In this document: in pieces, positions 63,830 to 64,000 of the stretch
Numbering within the stretch: position 1 is the first letter of the stretch
Layout: the number at the start of each line of letters is the position of its first letter
Source of the DNA: Polaromonas sp. AET17H-212
GTDB taxonomy: Bacteria > Pseudomonadota > Gammaproteobacteria > Burkholderiales > Burkholderiaceae_C
Assembly: GCF_002379085.1 (NCBI RefSeq)
Contig: NZ_NBZW01000017.1
Location: 35,894-99,893 of the forward strand
Length of the DNA stretch: 64,000 bases
Direction of reading: 5' to 3'
The notes under the pieces: generated by a model
The model's input: the letters and a program-made list of their open reading frames with translations, nothing else
Databases searched by the model: none
Told to the model about the DNA's origin: nothing
Translations under genes and position numbers: made by a program

Positions 63830-64000
63830 GGGAGGTCCTTGCAAAGAAGTGGAGGAAGCCTGCATGGTGCGCGTGCGGGCGCTCCGGGTGGTTTCACGCC
63901 GGTTGCGGTGTGTTTCGCTTTGTTTCGTTGCCGGAAAGCCAATCCGGCATCACGCTGCGCCTTGGGTTTGCAACGGACAGTAGGACGAACTCCCCACTCC

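Overview
The window looks like a betaproteobacterial chromosome (Burkholderiales, most like Comamonadaceae such as Polaromonas, Rhodoferax or Variovorax). The inference rests on the complete atpIBEFHAGDC operon, a membrane-anchored dihaem cytochrome c, several Bug/TctC solute-binding proteins, a DUF4148-type small exported protein and high G+C codon use. No database search was possible; family names are from memory of motifs.

Region 1 (about 1-16 kb) is a stress/thiol-metal type accessory cluster. It holds four transcription units: a receiver-like gene; arsS (radical SAM) with a Na+/solute symporter, phosphoesterase-like, HAD and thioredoxin-like genes; a leftward unit with DoxX, two Cys-rich exported peptides, a DUF6969-like protein and a DUF302 gene broken by an in-frame TGA; and a rightward unit with a TVP38-flavoprotein fusion, DEP-domain, DUF547, NlpC/P60-like, a gutted glycosyltransferase and an NDH-2/SelD-type flavoprotein. 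The cluster ends with an ECF-type sigma factor and its zinc-finger anti-sigma factor. Six copies of one two-part motif (TGTAAG, 17-18 nt, GTCTAW) stand in front of these units, including the sigma gene itself. I read the whole 16 kb as one autoregulated sigma regulon; this is the main discovery candidate.

Region 2 (about 16-33.6 kb) is a mosaic island. It holds transposase remnants (ISL3, IS5), an orphan MbcA/ParS-type antitoxin, tandem HAD-SAK genes (one frameshifted), an AAA ATPase coupled to a protein ending in a LAGLIDADG-like domain, a tyrosine integrase with excisionase and divergent Cro/C1-type regulator plus operators, a broken umuD-like gene, DUF2971, two HEPN-like proteins and a CoiA-like nuclease (DUF6035). 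It ends at tRNA-Arg(CCG), where the anticodon-loop sequence occurs three times, which looks like repeated use of one attachment site.

Region 3 (about 33.7-64 kb) is mostly core chromosome: cytochrome c, YheT hydrolase, LemA and TPM-domain proteins, the ATP synthase operon, dat-DUF493-lipB-lipA (lipoate synthesis), a leftward D-amino-acid operon (two Bug proteins, two DSD1-type PLP enzymes, D-aminoacylase, ornithine-cyclodeaminase-like enzyme, LysR), a DMT exporter, and a two-component system with a periplasmic LTXXQ/Spy-like lipoprotein.
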